DNA of 36,159 nucleotides, from assembly GCA_945949485.1 (NCBI GenBank), contig CAMFER010000009.1, positions 1-36,159 on the forward strand. The letters run 5' to 3'. Position numbers and translations under genes: made by a program. The stretch comes from an uncultured Clostridium sp. (GTDB lineage Bacteria > Bacillota > Clostridia > TANB77 > CAG-508). Positions 9,530 through 19,790 of this stretch are shown here, piece by piece; the first letter of the stretch is position 1, and the number at the start of each line of letters is the position of its first letter. The notes below the pieces were generated by a model. That model worked only from the letters and a program-made list of their open reading frames with translations. It had not been told where the DNA came from and searched no databases.

Positions 9530-11755
9530 GTGCAAGAAGCTAAAAAAGATATAACTATTCAAGATGTTATAGCAAAAAGAAAAGAACATACTAAAAGAAT
9601 AGATAGTAAATTAATAAATAAGGCCTATAACTATGCAGTAGGACATCATGGGAATCAATGCAGAAAATCAGGAGAACCATATATAATCCATCCTTTAAAT
9701 GTTGCATATATTTTGGCAGATATTGGTATGGATGATAGTACAATTTGTGCAGCTTTATTACACGATGTAGTAGAAGATACCGATGTTACAAACGCAGATA
9801 TTATCAAAGAATTTGGTGAAGAAATTGCAGAAATGGTTGCAGGAGTTACTAAACTTGGTGTGTTAGGAAGTATGCAATTTATATCTGATGAAGAAAGACA
9901 AGTAGAAGATTATAGAAAAATGTTTCTTGCGATGGGAAAAGATATCAGAGTTATAATAATCAAGTTAGCGGACAGATTACATAATATGAGGACATTGAAA
10001 TACTTAAAAAGAGATAGGCAAATAGCTAATGCTAAAGAGACAATGGAGTTATATGCTCCTTTAGCAAATAGATTAGGTCTATATTCTTTGAAATGGGAAT
10101 TAGAAGACTTAGCATTTAAATATTTATATCCAGAAGAATATCATGAGTTGGTTGATGGAATAAATAAAAAGAGAGAAGAAAGATTAAAATTTATTGAAAA
10201 AATAATGGATGATATACGCGTTCAATTAAAAAAGCAAAGAATTGATGCAGAGGTAACTGGAAGAGCAAAACATCTATATTCTATTTATAGAAAAATGAAA
10301 AGGGATAATAAAACACTAGATCAAATATATGATTTATTTGCATTAAGAATTTTAGTTAATTCTGTAAAAGATTGTTATGCAGCATTAGGTGTTGTTCATG
10401 AAATGTATAGTCCAATGCCAGGAAGATTTAAAGACTATATAGCTGTTCCAAAACCTAATATGTATCAATCAATTCATACAACTTTATTGGGTGAAAAAGG
10501 AACTCCTTTTGAAGTACAAATTCGTACTTGGGAAATGCATAGAGTTGCTGAATATGGTATAGCTGCTCACTGGGCATATAAAGAAGCAAGTTATTTCGGG
10601 AAAAAGCAATCTGTTAAAGTAGAAGAAGATAAATTAGCATGGCTTAGAGAAACATTGGAATGGCAAAAAGACATGGAGGATCCTCGAGAGTTCTTAGAAA
10701 CATTAAAAACAGAATTATTTGAAGATGAAGTTTATGTATTTACTCCAAAAGGAAAGATTATAGTATTACCTAGAAATGCTACTCCTATTGATTTTGCGTA
10801 TAGTATACATCAAGAAATAGGAAATAAAATGATAGGAAGCAAAATAAATAGCAAAATGATGCCTATTATTACACCATTAAAAAGCGGAGATATAGTAGAA
10901 ATACTAACATCTGATAATTCAAAAGGACCTAGCAGGGATTGGTTAAAGTTTGTTAAAAGTACAAGTGCAAAAAATAAGATTAAAAGTTGGTTTAAAAAAG
11001 CTCAAAAATCGGAGAATATTGAAAAAGGTAAAGAATTAATAGAAAAAGAACTTAAAAGAATAGGAATGTCTCATGCTGAACTATTTAAGCCAGAATATTT
11101 AAATCCAATGCTTGAAAAATATAAATATAAAAATATAGATGAAATGTATTTGGCAGTAGGATTTGGTGCAAATTCTTCTGTAAAAGTAATTGCTAGAATG
11201 TTACAAGAATACAGAAAAGAACATCAAGAAATCAATATAGAGGAGAAAATAGAAGAACTTGCAAAAGCAAAACAGAAAAAACAAAAACCATCAAGTTCTG
11301 GAGTAGTCGTAAAAGGAATAGATAATTGTTTAGTGAAACTTTCAAAATGTTGTAATCCATTACCAGGAGACGAAATAATAGGATATATAACTAAAGGAAG
11401 AGGAGTATCTGTTCATAGAAAAGATTGTATAAATGTTAAAGATTTATTATCTGAAGAAAATAGAATAATAGATGTTGAATGGTATGATGAAGATAAAGAG
11501 AAGAATAAAGAAAATGCTGTATATCAAGCTGATATTGAAGTGTTCTCTAATGATAGAACCGGTTTATTAGTAGATATTTTAAAAGAAATAGGTACAACAA
11601 AAGCAAGAATCGTAGGAGTAAATACAAAAACTACGAAAGAAAGAATAGCAATTATAGATATAAGTTTGGAAATTGAAAATTTAGATGAACTAAATAAAGT
11701 TCTTAAGGTATTAAGAAAAGTAGAAAGTGTATATGAAGTTAAAAGGAGAAGATAA
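9530..11755 (+). CDS. relA: RelA/SpoT bifunctional (p)ppGpp synthetase/hydrolase
   Basis: GTG start; HD domain (LLHDVVEDT), synthetase, TGS and ACT domains. Confidence 0.94.
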   Translation: MQEAKKDITIQDVIAKRKEHTKRIDSKLINKAYNYAVGHHGNQCRKSGEPYIIHPLNVAYILADIGMDDSTICAALLHDVVEDTDVTNADIIKEFGEEIAEMVAGVTKLGVLGSMQFISDEERQVEDYRKMFLAMGKDIRVIIIKLADRLHNMRTLKYLKRDRQIANAKETMELYAPLANRLGLYSLKWELEDLAFKYLYPEEYHELVDGINKKREERLKFIEKIMDDIRVQLKKQRIDAEVTGRAKHLYSIYRKMKRDNKTLDQIYDLFALRILVNSVKDCYAALGVVHEMYSPMPGRFKDYIAVPKPNMYQSIHTTLLGEKGTPFEVQIRTWEMHRVAEYGIAAHWAYKEASYFGKKQSVKVEEDKLAWLRETLEWQKDMEDPREFLETLKTELFEDEVYVFTPKGKIIVLPRNATPIDFAYSIHQEIGNKMIGSKINSKMMPIITPLKSGDIVEILTSDNSKGPSRDWLKFVKSTSAKNKIKSWFKKAQKSENIEKGKELIEKELKRIGMSHAELFKPEYLNPMLEKYKYKNIDEMYLAVGFGANSSVKVIARMLQEYRKEHQEINIEEKIEELAKAKQKKQKPSSSGVVVKGIDNCLVKLSKCCNPLPGDEIIGYITKGRGVSVHRKDCINVKDLLSEENRIIDVEWYDEDKEKNKENAVYQADIEVFSNDRTGLLVDILKEIGTTKARIVGVNTKTTKERIAIIDISLEIENLDELNKVLKVLRKVESVYEVKRRR

Positions 11756-11756
11756 A

Positions 11757-12405
11757 ATGATACTAAAAAAACTAAAGATTAAAACATGGGTAGGAGATCC
11801 AACAAATTGTTATGTGATATTTGATGAAAATTCAAAAGAAATAATGGTTATAGATCCTGCAGGAGAAAGCCAAAGGGTTGTAGATATGATAAATATTTTA
11901 GAAGGAAAATTAAAATATATTTATTTAACACATTGTCATGGAGATCACATAGGTGGAGTAACAGAACTTAAAGAAAAATGTGGAGGAAAAATTCTGATTC
12001 ACAGATTTGATGCAGAGGGATTAAATGATAAAAACATAAATTTATCTGGGGTAGTGGATTTGCCTGAAATTGAACTAGAAGCGGATTCTAGAGTGGATGA
12101 TGGAGATTCGTTACATTTAGGAAATTTAGAATTTAAAGTAATTCATACACCAGGACATACTAAAGGTGGCACATCAATTTATTGTGAAAAAGAAAAATGT
12201 TTATTTTCTCGGTGATACAATATTTAGAGGAACATGGGGAAGAACAGATTTACCTACTTCTAATAGAGAAGAAATAATGGATTCAATTGTAAATAAATTA
12301 ATGAAATTACCTGATGAAACTATTGTATATCCCGGTCATGGAGTAAGTACAAGAATAAAAGATGAAAAACCAATATATTTAGAATTAAAGCCAAAACTAA
12401 TATAA
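11757..12405 (+). CDS. MBL-fold (glyoxalase II-like) hydrolase with one +1 frameshift: join(11757..12209,12211..12405)
   Basis: THCHGDHIGG, HTPGHTKGG; ORFs join at TTT TCT CGG TGA -> TCT (c) GGT GAT ACA: KCLFS-G-DTIFRGTWGRTDLP (conserved LF.GDtLF...GRtDl). Confidence 0.92.
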
Positions 12406-12475
12406 TTGGAAAATTTATTAGATTTGTGATATAATAGTAGATATTGATTTTAATTATATGAAAGGAAGCAAAAAC

Positions 12476-13801
12476 ATGAATAAAACTGAACCTAGAACTT
12501 TATCTGGATTTATGGAATTATTACCAGAAGAACAAATATTATTTGATGAGATAAAAACAAAAATAGAGACAGTATATAAAAGATTTGGATTTTTACCTTT
12601 AGATACTCCAATAATAGAATTATCAAAAGTTTTACTTGCAAAAGCAGGAGGAGAAACAGAAAAACAAATATATAGATTTAATAAAGGCGATACTGATCTA
12701 TCATTAAGATTTGATTTAACAGTTCCTCTTGCTAAATATGTTGCAAAAAATTACGGTAATTTAAGTTTCCCTTTTAGAAGATATCAAATAGGAAAGGTAT
12801 ATCGTGGCGAAAGGACACAAAAAGGTAGATTTAGAGAATTTTATCAATGTGATATAGATATTATAGGAGATGGTGAATTAGACTTAATTAATGATGCAGA
12901 GTTACCATGTGTTATTTATAATATTTTTAAAGAACTGGGATTTGATAATTTTACAATTAGAATAAATAATAGAAAAGTATTGAATGGACTTTTTGAAGAG
13001 ATAGGGCAAAAAGGAAATGCTGTAGAGATTTTGAGAATAATAGATAAAATTGATAAAATAGGAAAAGAAGCGGTAATAGAACAACTAGAAAAATTAGGCG
13101 TAGAAGTAACAGCAATAAATAAAATAGTTGAATTTATTGAAATAAAAGGTAGTTCAGATGACAAAATTCAAAAACTAAAAGATTTAAAAATCGAAAATGA
13201 AACATTTGTTAAAGGTGTAGAAGAATTAGAATTTGTTGTAAAAAATATAAGACTTTTTGGAATTCCAGAAAAGAACTTTAATGTAGATTTAACAATTGCG
13301 AGAGGTTTAGATTATTATACAGGAACAGCATATGAAACGTTTTTAAATGATTATAGAGAACTTGGAAGTGTTTGTTCAGGTGGTAGATATGAAAATTTGG
13401 CTGAACATTATACAGATAAAAAATTACCAGGGGTAGGAATATCAATTGGACTAACAAGATTATTCTATAAATTAAATGAATTAAATTTGATAAAGACAGA
13501 AAAGGAATCTGTATCTGATGTATTGATAATTCCTATGGTAGAAGATTTAAAAGTTCCAATTAGTGTTGCAAATACCTTAAGAAATAAAGGTGTTAATACT
13601 GAGATATATTTAAATGATAAAAAGCTAAAAGCTAAATTTAAATATGCAGATAAATTAAAGATACCTTATGTAATAGTAATAGGAGAAGATGAAATTACAA
13701 ATAATGAGATTAAGATTAAAGATATGAAAACAGGAGAAGAAGAAAAAATAGATAATTCAGAGGAGTTTATAACAAGATTTGCAAATAAGATAATAAAATA
13801 G
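12476..13801 (+). CDS. hisS: Histidyl-tRNA synthetase
   Basis: RYQIGKVYRGERTQKGRFREFYQCDIDIIG; ARGLDYYTGTAYE; GGRYENL. Confidence 0.94.
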   Translation: MNKTEPRTLSGFMELLPEEQILFDEIKTKIETVYKRFGFLPLDTPIIELSKVLLAKAGGETEKQIYRFNKGDTDLSLRFDLTVPLAKYVAKNYGNLSFPFRRYQIGKVYRGERTQKGRFREFYQCDIDIIGDGELDLINDAELPCVIYNIFKELGFDNFTIRINNRKVLNGLFEEIGQKGNAVEILRIIDKIDKIGKEAVIEQLEKLGVEVTAINKIVEFIEIKGSSDDKIQKLKDLKIENETFVKGVEELEFVVKNIRLFGIPEKNFNVDLTIARGLDYYTGTAYETFLNDYRELGSVCSGGRYENLAEHYTDKKLPGVGISIGLTRLFYKLNELNLIKTEKESVSDVLIIPMVEDLKVPISVANTLRNKGVNTEIYLNDKKLKAKFKYADKLKIPYVIVIGEDEITNNEIKIKDMKTGEEEKIDNSEEFITRFANKIIK

Positions 13802-13810
13802 ATAAATAAA

Positions 13811-13842
13811 AAGAGGAATAGTTTATACTATTCCTTTATTTA
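13811..13842 (+). terminator. Terminator after hisS
   Basis: aggaatagtttatactattcctttattt hairpin. Confidence 0.7.
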
Positions 13843-14469
13843 TATAATAGCGTTATTCTGTTTCCATTTTTTTCAATGAATCCTTCTTCTTTTAGTGATT
13901 TCATTTCTCTCATCATAGCGCTTCTATCAACACTTAGATAATCAGCTAAATCTGTTAAAGAAAAAGGTAAAGTAAAGCTTTTATTCAAATTTTTACTTGA
14001 AATTAAAGTAAAGTATCCAATTAGTTTATCACGAATAGATCTTTTTGTTAAAAGCTCTATCCTAGTGTTTAAAACAGTCATTTTGTTTAATATTAATTCT
14101 GGCAAGCTTTCTGATAAAACAGAATGAAATTTACAATTAGTTTTACATTTATTAAGTATAAAATCATAAATATAAATTAAAACTTTACAATTTTCTCTAG
14201 CCTCAACTAAAAGTTCATTATTAGTAGTAATAGAGTAAAAAACTTCACCGAAAATATCGTTTTTGGTAAAATGTTCGACAATAGTTCTATTTCCGGTTTA
14301 AATCATATCTAACTAAATCAGCATTTCCTTCTATAAGTATACAAAACTGATTTCTTTTGGCAATATAGCTTGTAATAACTTCATTTTTTGTAAAAGTTTT
14401 AATTTGAACTTTGTTACATGAATTGGCAAAATCATTTATAAAATTATCGATATTAAAACTAAGATTCAT
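13836..14469 (-). CDS. Crp/Fnr-family transcriptional regulator with one +1 frameshift: complement(join(13836..14294,14296..14469))
   Basis: cNMP-binding-like N-terminus and HTH (SLTDLADYLSVDRSAMMREMKSLKEEGFIE); ORFs join at TTA AAC CGG AAA TAG -> AAC (c) GGA AAT AGA ACT: VRYDLN-G-NRTIVEHFTKNDIFGEVFY. Confidence 0.9.
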
Positions 14470-14522
14470 AATATCCCCCTAAAAGGTATTTTTTATTATA
14501 CACATATATTATACATTATACA

Positions 14523-14538
14523 TGTTGCAAAAGCAACA
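14523..14538. promoter_or_regulatory. Perfect palindrome TGTTGCAAAAGCAACA, candidate Crp-family operator
   Basis: 16-bp inverted repeat in divergent promoter region. Confidence 0.6.
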
Positions 14539-14655
14539 AAAGACAAAATAATAACAAAAATTTTGCGTAATATATTTGTAACAATAATGTAATATTTTCG
14601 TAACAAACGACAAAAACTTACAACTATCTTGTTTATAAAAATGAAAGAAATAAAA

Positions 14656-14671
14656 TGTTGCTTTTGCAACA
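14656..14671. promoter_or_regulatory. Perfect palindrome TGTTGCTTTTGCAACA, candidate Crp-family operator
   Basis: Reverse complement of the 14523..14538 site, 133 bp away, upstream of nrdD. Confidence 0.6.
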
Positions 14672-14729
14672 GAAAAAGAAAAAAAGTAATATATAATAAG
14701 GTCAAGATTTGAACAAGGGGGAAAATAAA

Positions 14730-16856
14730 ATGAAAGTTATCAAAAGAGATGGAAGAGCCGTTGATTATGACAGAGAAAAAATTAGAATTGCAATCGGAAA
14801 GGCTAATCAAGATGTTAATTCAAGAGAGAGAGCAACAAAAGAAGAAATTAAAGAAATAATCAATTATATTGAAGAATTAGGAAAGAAAAGAATCCTTGTT
14901 GAAGATATTCAAGATATTATTGAAGAAAAATTAATGGAATTTCAAAAATATGAATTAGCAAAAAAATATATTGTATATAGATATACAAGAGCACTAGTTA
15001 GAAAGCAAAATACAACTGATGAATCAATTTTAGGTTTAATTAGAAATGAAAATAAAGAATTAGCAGAAGAGAACTCAAACAAAAATACTTTACTTGCTTC
15101 TACACAAAGAGATTATATTGCAGGAGAAGTATCAAGAGATTTAACAAAAAGAATTTTATTACCTGAAAAAATCTCAAAAGCACATGAAGAAGGAATCTTA
15201 CATTTCCATGATGCAGATTATTTTATACAACCAATTTTCAATTGTTGTTTAATAAATATTGGTGATATGCTAGATAATGGAACAGTTATGAATGGAAAAA
15301 TGATAGAAAGTCCTAAGAGCTTCCAAGTTGCATGTACTGTTACAACTCAAATTATTGCAGCTGTTGCTAGTAACCAATATGGTGGACAATCAGTAGATAT
15401 GATACATCTTGGAAAATATTTAAGAAAAAGTTATTTGAAATTTAAAAAGGAATTAGATAGCAAATATAAAGGAAAAATATCTGATGATATTATTGAAAAA
15501 ATAGCAGAAGATAGATTAAAAACAGAATTAAAAGCAGGGGTTCAAACTATTCAATATCAAATAAATACTTTAATGACAACAAACGGACAATCACCTTTTG
15601 TAACTTTATTCTTACATTTAGAGAAAGATGATCCATATATTAAAGAAAATGCAATGATCATTGAAGAAATACTAAGACAAAGATATGAAGGAATAAAAAA
15701 TGAAGCAGGTGTATATGTAACTCCAGCCTTCCCAAAATTAGTTTATGTTTTAGATGAATTCAATTGTTTAAAAGGTGGAGAATATGACTATTTAACAAAA
15801 CTTGCAGTAAAATGTTCTTCAAAAAGAATGTATCCAGACTATATTTCAGCTAAAAAAATGCGTGAAACATATGAAGGAAATGTATTTAGCCCAATGGGAT
15901 GCAGAAGCTTCTTATCACCATGGAAAGATGAAAATGGAAACTATAAATTTGAAGGAAGATTTAATCAAGGTGTAGTAAGTATCAACTTACCACAAATCGG
16001 AATTATTGCTGAGGGTGATGAAGATAAATTCTGGAAATTATTAGATGAAAGATTGGAACTTTGCAAAGAAGCTTTAATGTGCAGACACTATGCGCTACTT
16101 GGAACACATTCTGATATAAGCCCTATACACTGGCAATATGGAGCTTTAGCAAGACTTAAAAAAGGCGAAAAAATAGATAAGTTATTATATGGTGGATATT
16201 CAACAATTTCTTTAGGATATATAGGAATTTACGAGTTAACTAAATTAATGAAAGGTGTACCACAAACAGAACCAGAAGGACATGATTTTGCTATAAAAGT
16301 TATGAAATATTTGAAAGCAACAGTTGATAGATGGAAAAAAGAAACAAATATTGGATTTGCTTTATATGGTACTCCAGCAGAAAGTTTATGCTATAGATTT
16401 GCAAGAATAGATAAAGAAAAATTTGGTACAATAAAAGATGTTACAGATAAAGGATATTACACAAATTCTTATCATGTTGATGTAAGAGAGAAAATAGATG
16501 CTTTCTCAAAATTAAAATTTGAAAGTGAATTCCAAGGAATTTCAACAGGAGGATGTATATCATATATTGAAATACCAAATATGTCTAAAAATATAGAAGC
16601 ATTAGAATCAGTAGTACAATTTATATATGATAATATTCAATATGCTGAATTTAATACAAAATCTGATTATTGCCATGTTTGTGGATATGATGGAGAAATT
16701 GTTATAAATAAAGATAATGAATGGGAATGTCCAAATTGTGGAAATAAAGATCATACAAAGATGACAGTTGTTAGAAGAACTTGCGGATATTTAGGAGAAA
16801 ACTTCTGGAATGTTGGAAAAACAAAAGAAATTAAACAACGTGTAATGCATTTATAA
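14730..16856 (+). CDS. nrdD: Anaerobic ribonucleoside-triphosphate reductase
   Basis: ATP-cone N-terminus; C-terminal CxxC pairs and RRTCGYLGENFWNVGKTKEIKQRVMHL glycyl-radical motif. Confidence 0.94.
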   Translation: MKVIKRDGRAVDYDREKIRIAIGKANQDVNSRERATKEEIKEIINYIEELGKKRILVEDIQDIIEEKLMEFQKYELAKKYIVYRYTRALVRKQNTTDESILGLIRNENKELAEENSNKNTLLASTQRDYIAGEVSRDLTKRILLPEKISKAHEEGILHFHDADYFIQPIFNCCLINIGDMLDNGTVMNGKMIESPKSFQVACTVTTQIIAAVASNQYGGQSVDMIHLGKYLRKSYLKFKKELDSKYKGKISDDIIEKIAEDRLKTELKAGVQTIQYQINTLMTTNGQSPFVTLFLHLEKDDPYIKENAMIIEEILRQRYEGIKNEAGVYVTPAFPKLVYVLDEFNCLKGGEYDYLTKLAVKCSSKRMYPDYISAKKMRETYEGNVFSPMGCRSFLSPWKDENGNYKFEGRFNQGVVSINLPQIGIIAEGDEDKFWKLLDERLELCKEALMCRHYALLGTHSDISPIHWQYGALARLKKGEKIDKLLYGGYSTISLGYIGIYELTKLMKGVPQTEPEGHDFAIKVMKYLKATVDRWKKETNIGFALYGTPAESLCYRFARIDKEKFGTIKDVTDKGYYTNSYHVDVREKIDAFSKLKFESEFQGISTGGCISYIEIPNMSKNIEALESVVQFIYDNIQYAEFNTKSDYCHVCGYDGEIVINKDNEWECPNCGNKDHTKMTVVRRTCGYLGENFWNVGKTKEIKQRVMHL

Positions 16857-16862
16857 TTGATA

Positions 16863-16902
16863 TAGAAAAAACTCTATAAAATTTAGAGTTTTTTCTTTTT
16901 TC
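16863..16902 (+). terminator. Terminator after nrdD
   Basis: agaaaaaactctataaaatttagagttttttctttttt. Confidence 0.75.
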
Positions 16903-16962
16903 TATTGTTATAAATTATAAAAAAAGATATAATGTCTTTGAAATAGATTAGGAGGGTAAAAA

Positions 16963-17619
16963 ATGAATATTGATTTACCAGAAAAGTTTACAATGTATGA
17001 CGAACGGAAAAATGTTATAGCATGGATAGAAGATGGGACTTTAAAACTGAAAGTTCAAGCATCATTTGGGAAGGCAATGCATGAAATTACATATGAAATG
17101 AAAGGAAGAAATAAGTGTTTCTATTGTAAAGAAGAATTTGAAAAAGATAAGATGACTGTAGATCATATGATTCCACAAGAACGTGGAGGACCGACTATTA
17201 CTAATAATTTAGTACCTAGTTGTAATAAATGTAATAGTAAAAAATCTAATATGACAACAGAGCAATTTTTTAAGTATTTGAGTTTGGAAAAAGAAGAAAG
17301 AAAAATTTATTATCAAAATTTCAAAAAATATGTTAAATACATGAAAGAAAATGAGCTTTTAGAACTTCCTTCAGATTGGATTTCAAAAAAGAAAATTCAA
17401 GAAATAATTGTAAGATTTGATTTTTCGCAAGAGTATAAAAGAGCTCAATATAGAAAAGTTGAGAAGTTTTATAAAGAATATAAGCATCTACCAAAACCTA
17501 TCATTGTTGATAGACAAGGTTTTTTGTTAGATGGATTTATATCTTTGATGTTTGCGAAAGATAATAATTTACGGAATCTTCCTGTTATTGTGCTAGAAAA
17601 TGTTGAAGTTGTGATATAA
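16963..17619 (+). CDS. HNH endonuclease family protein with ParB-like C-terminal tail; contains two in-frame CGG codons apparently read without shift
   Basis: CFYCKEEFEKDKMTVDHMIPQERGGPTITNNLVPSCNKCNSKKS; RBS aggaggg. Confidence 0.85.
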   Translation: MNIDLPEKFTMYDERKNVIAWIEDGTLKLKVQASFGKAMHEITYEMKGRNKCFYCKEEFEKDKMTVDHMIPQERGGPTITNNLVPSCNKCNSKKSNMTTEQFFKYLSLEKEERKIYYQNFKKYVKYMKENELLELPSDWISKKKIQEIIVRFDFSQEYKRAQYRKVEKFYKEYKHLPKPIIVDRQGFLLDGFISLMFAKDNNLRNLPVIVLENVEVVI

Positions 17620-17625
17620 TTGTAA

Positions 17626-17658
17626 ATAAAAAACTGTAGAGTATTTCTACAGTTTTAA
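17626..17658. terminator. Bidirectional terminator between convergent HNH and gatD
   Basis: aaaaactgtagagtatttctacagtttta. Confidence 0.7.
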
Positions 17659-17659
17659 T

Positions 17660-18406
17660 TTATTGCTTATTTAAAAAGGTATTTAATAATTGTTCTCTAC
17701 ATAGTGTTTCAAAAGAATCATCTAAATCTTGCAAAATGATGTCTTCATTATATTTTTTTTCTAAACAGTGTTTTATTATATAATCACATAATTCAGGGTT
17801 TTTAGATAAAAGTGGACCATGAAGATATGTGGCTATTACATTTTTTCTAAAAAATCCCTCATGAGTATCTTGAAATTTATTTCCATTTCCAAATAAAACA
17901 TTACCAAATGGTGTACTAATATCATAAGTTTGTCCACCATGGTTTTCAAATCCTATAACTTTTATCTTTTTATCATCTAATGTAACTTCTAATACTATAT
18001 TTCCAATACATCTTTTTTTTCTATCATTAATTGCTTCAGTGTAATAATCAAATATTTCAAGACATGGTATGATATTACCTTCAACGCCTTTATAATATTT
18101 ACCAAAAAGCTGATATGCACCACATATTAGTAAGAAGAATACTCCAGAATCAACAGCTTTTTTTATATTTTCTTTATATTTAATTAAATCTTCAGATAAA
18201 ATGCTTTGCTCATTATCAGCTCCGCCTCCAGCAAATACTAAATCATATGAAGAAAAATCAGGAGATTCATCTCCAATTGAATACTGATCTATGATTGCTT
18301 TATAACCTCTTTTTTCAATTCTATATTTTAATACTTGTATATTTCCAAAATCTCCATAAAGTTCTAAAATATCAGGGTACAAATATAATATTTTAATTTC
18401 TTTCAT
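17660..18406 (-). CDS. gatD: Lipid II isoglutaminyl synthase glutaminase subunit (GatD-like glutamine amidotransferase)
   Basis: LYPDILELYGDFGNIQVLKYR; FAGGGADNEQ; FLLICGAYQLFG; GFENHGGQT; ATYLHGPLLSKNPEL. Confidence 0.88.
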   Translation of the reverse strand: MKEIKILYLYPDILELYGDFGNIQVLKYRIEKRGYKAIIDQYSIGDESPDFSSYDLVFAGGGADNEQSILSEDLIKYKENIKKAVDSGVFFLLICGAYQLFGKYYKGVEGNIIPCLEIFDYYTEAINDRKKRCIGNIVLEVTLDDKKIKVIGFENHGGQTYDISTPFGNVLFGNGNKFQDTHEGFFRKNVIATYLHGPLLSKNPELCDYIIKHCLEKKYNEDIILQDLDDSFETLCREQLLNTFLNKQ

Positions 18407-18474
18407 AAAAATACTCCTTTAAGATAAAATAAAAGTTTTTTCGACAAGAAAGGTGAGACAAAAAATTGGTGGAA

Positions 18475-19790
18475 TTAGTGTCTCAAAAGTGCTTGTCTTG
18501 TTGGTTGTAATGCTGTGTAGTTTGCTATTACATATTTTTTTGTATTAGTTTTATATAGGTTTTCAACTGCTTCGTTTAAATTTAAATATGGCTCTATTTT
18601 GCTATTTTCATATCCAGAGGTTTTTATTCTTATTGCTATGTCGTATGCTCTTGTTCCAGATGTTATGATTCTTTTTACATTATTCAAATTATCAAAGTTT
18701 ATATCCCATATCCAAGAAACATCATGACCATCTGCTAGATTATCATTTAAAACAAATAATAATTCTTTTTCATCATCATCTTCGTTTAATATTCTTAAAC
18801 TTACATTAACACCAGTTGGGTTTTTTGCAAGATTTATTATTGTTTCTGTGTTATTTATCATTAATTTTTCTAATCTACCATTATTTAATACAAATTTTGA
18901 TAAAGCTGATTTGACCACTTCTGTTTTTATATTATATAAAGAAGCACATGATATAACTGCAGTGAAGTTATATATGTTATATATGCTATTAAAGTTTGTT
19001 ACATATGTTATACCATCTATATCAAAGCATTTGTTTTTTAAATCAACATTTTTTGCCAATTTATATATTTTATTATCGCCATAATTACAATTAGGACATT
19101 TGAATTTTCCAATATGTGAATATTGATAATATTCATATTCTAATCTTGTGTTACAGAATGGACAGAATTTTCCTTCTCCAGCTTCATGCATGTTAGTTGT
19201 AGCATATTTATATTTTTCAACACTAAAATAATATACATTATTGTTTTCGGGATTTGCGTGTCCTAATCTTGCAACATTAGGATCATCATTGTTTAATACT
19301 AAATTTCCGTGTATATGTTTTTAGAAATTCATTTATTTTTAAAATTAAAGATTCAACTTCACCATTTCTATCTAATTGGTCTCTAAAGAAATCAAGTACA
19401 ACTAATGTGCTTAGTTTTAAATCTTTAAATACGACTGGAACATATCCTTCATCAACTTCAAATATTAGATAATCCGCTTTAATTTTTCCAAATAATGAAC
19501 AATTTTTTAATAAAGTAGAAAGAATACCGTGTTTCCATATTATTTCCTTCTAAATTACTAATTATTTTATATCCAGCTTCTTTAAATACAGAATAAATAG
19601 CGTTATTTGTCATTGTTTTTCCATTAGTAGCAGTAACAGCTATTATTGGGCAATCTATTTTAAAATATTTAAATATATTAGGATTCCAATCAAATGCAAA
19701 TTTACCAAGTAAATTTCCACCCTTTTTACCAAATAATTTTAGTGCTATATTCATTAGTTTTATTATTAATACTATAAAAAAATTCTTCAT
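18475..19790 (-). CDS. murT: Lipid II isoglutaminyl synthase Mur-ligase subunit (MurT) with two +1 frameshifts: complement(join(18475..19308,19310..19528,19530..19790))
   Basis: VTATNGKT P-loop; site 1 GAA ACA CGG TAT -> ACA (c) GGT ATT: NLEGNNMET-G-ILSTLLK; site 2 TAT ACA CGG AAA -> ACA (c) GGA AAT TTA: YT-G-NLVLNNDDPNVARLG; the stretch between has no stop in the shifted frame; C-terminal DUF1727 with CPFC..L/CPNC zinc ribbon; paired with gatD. Confidence 0.92.
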
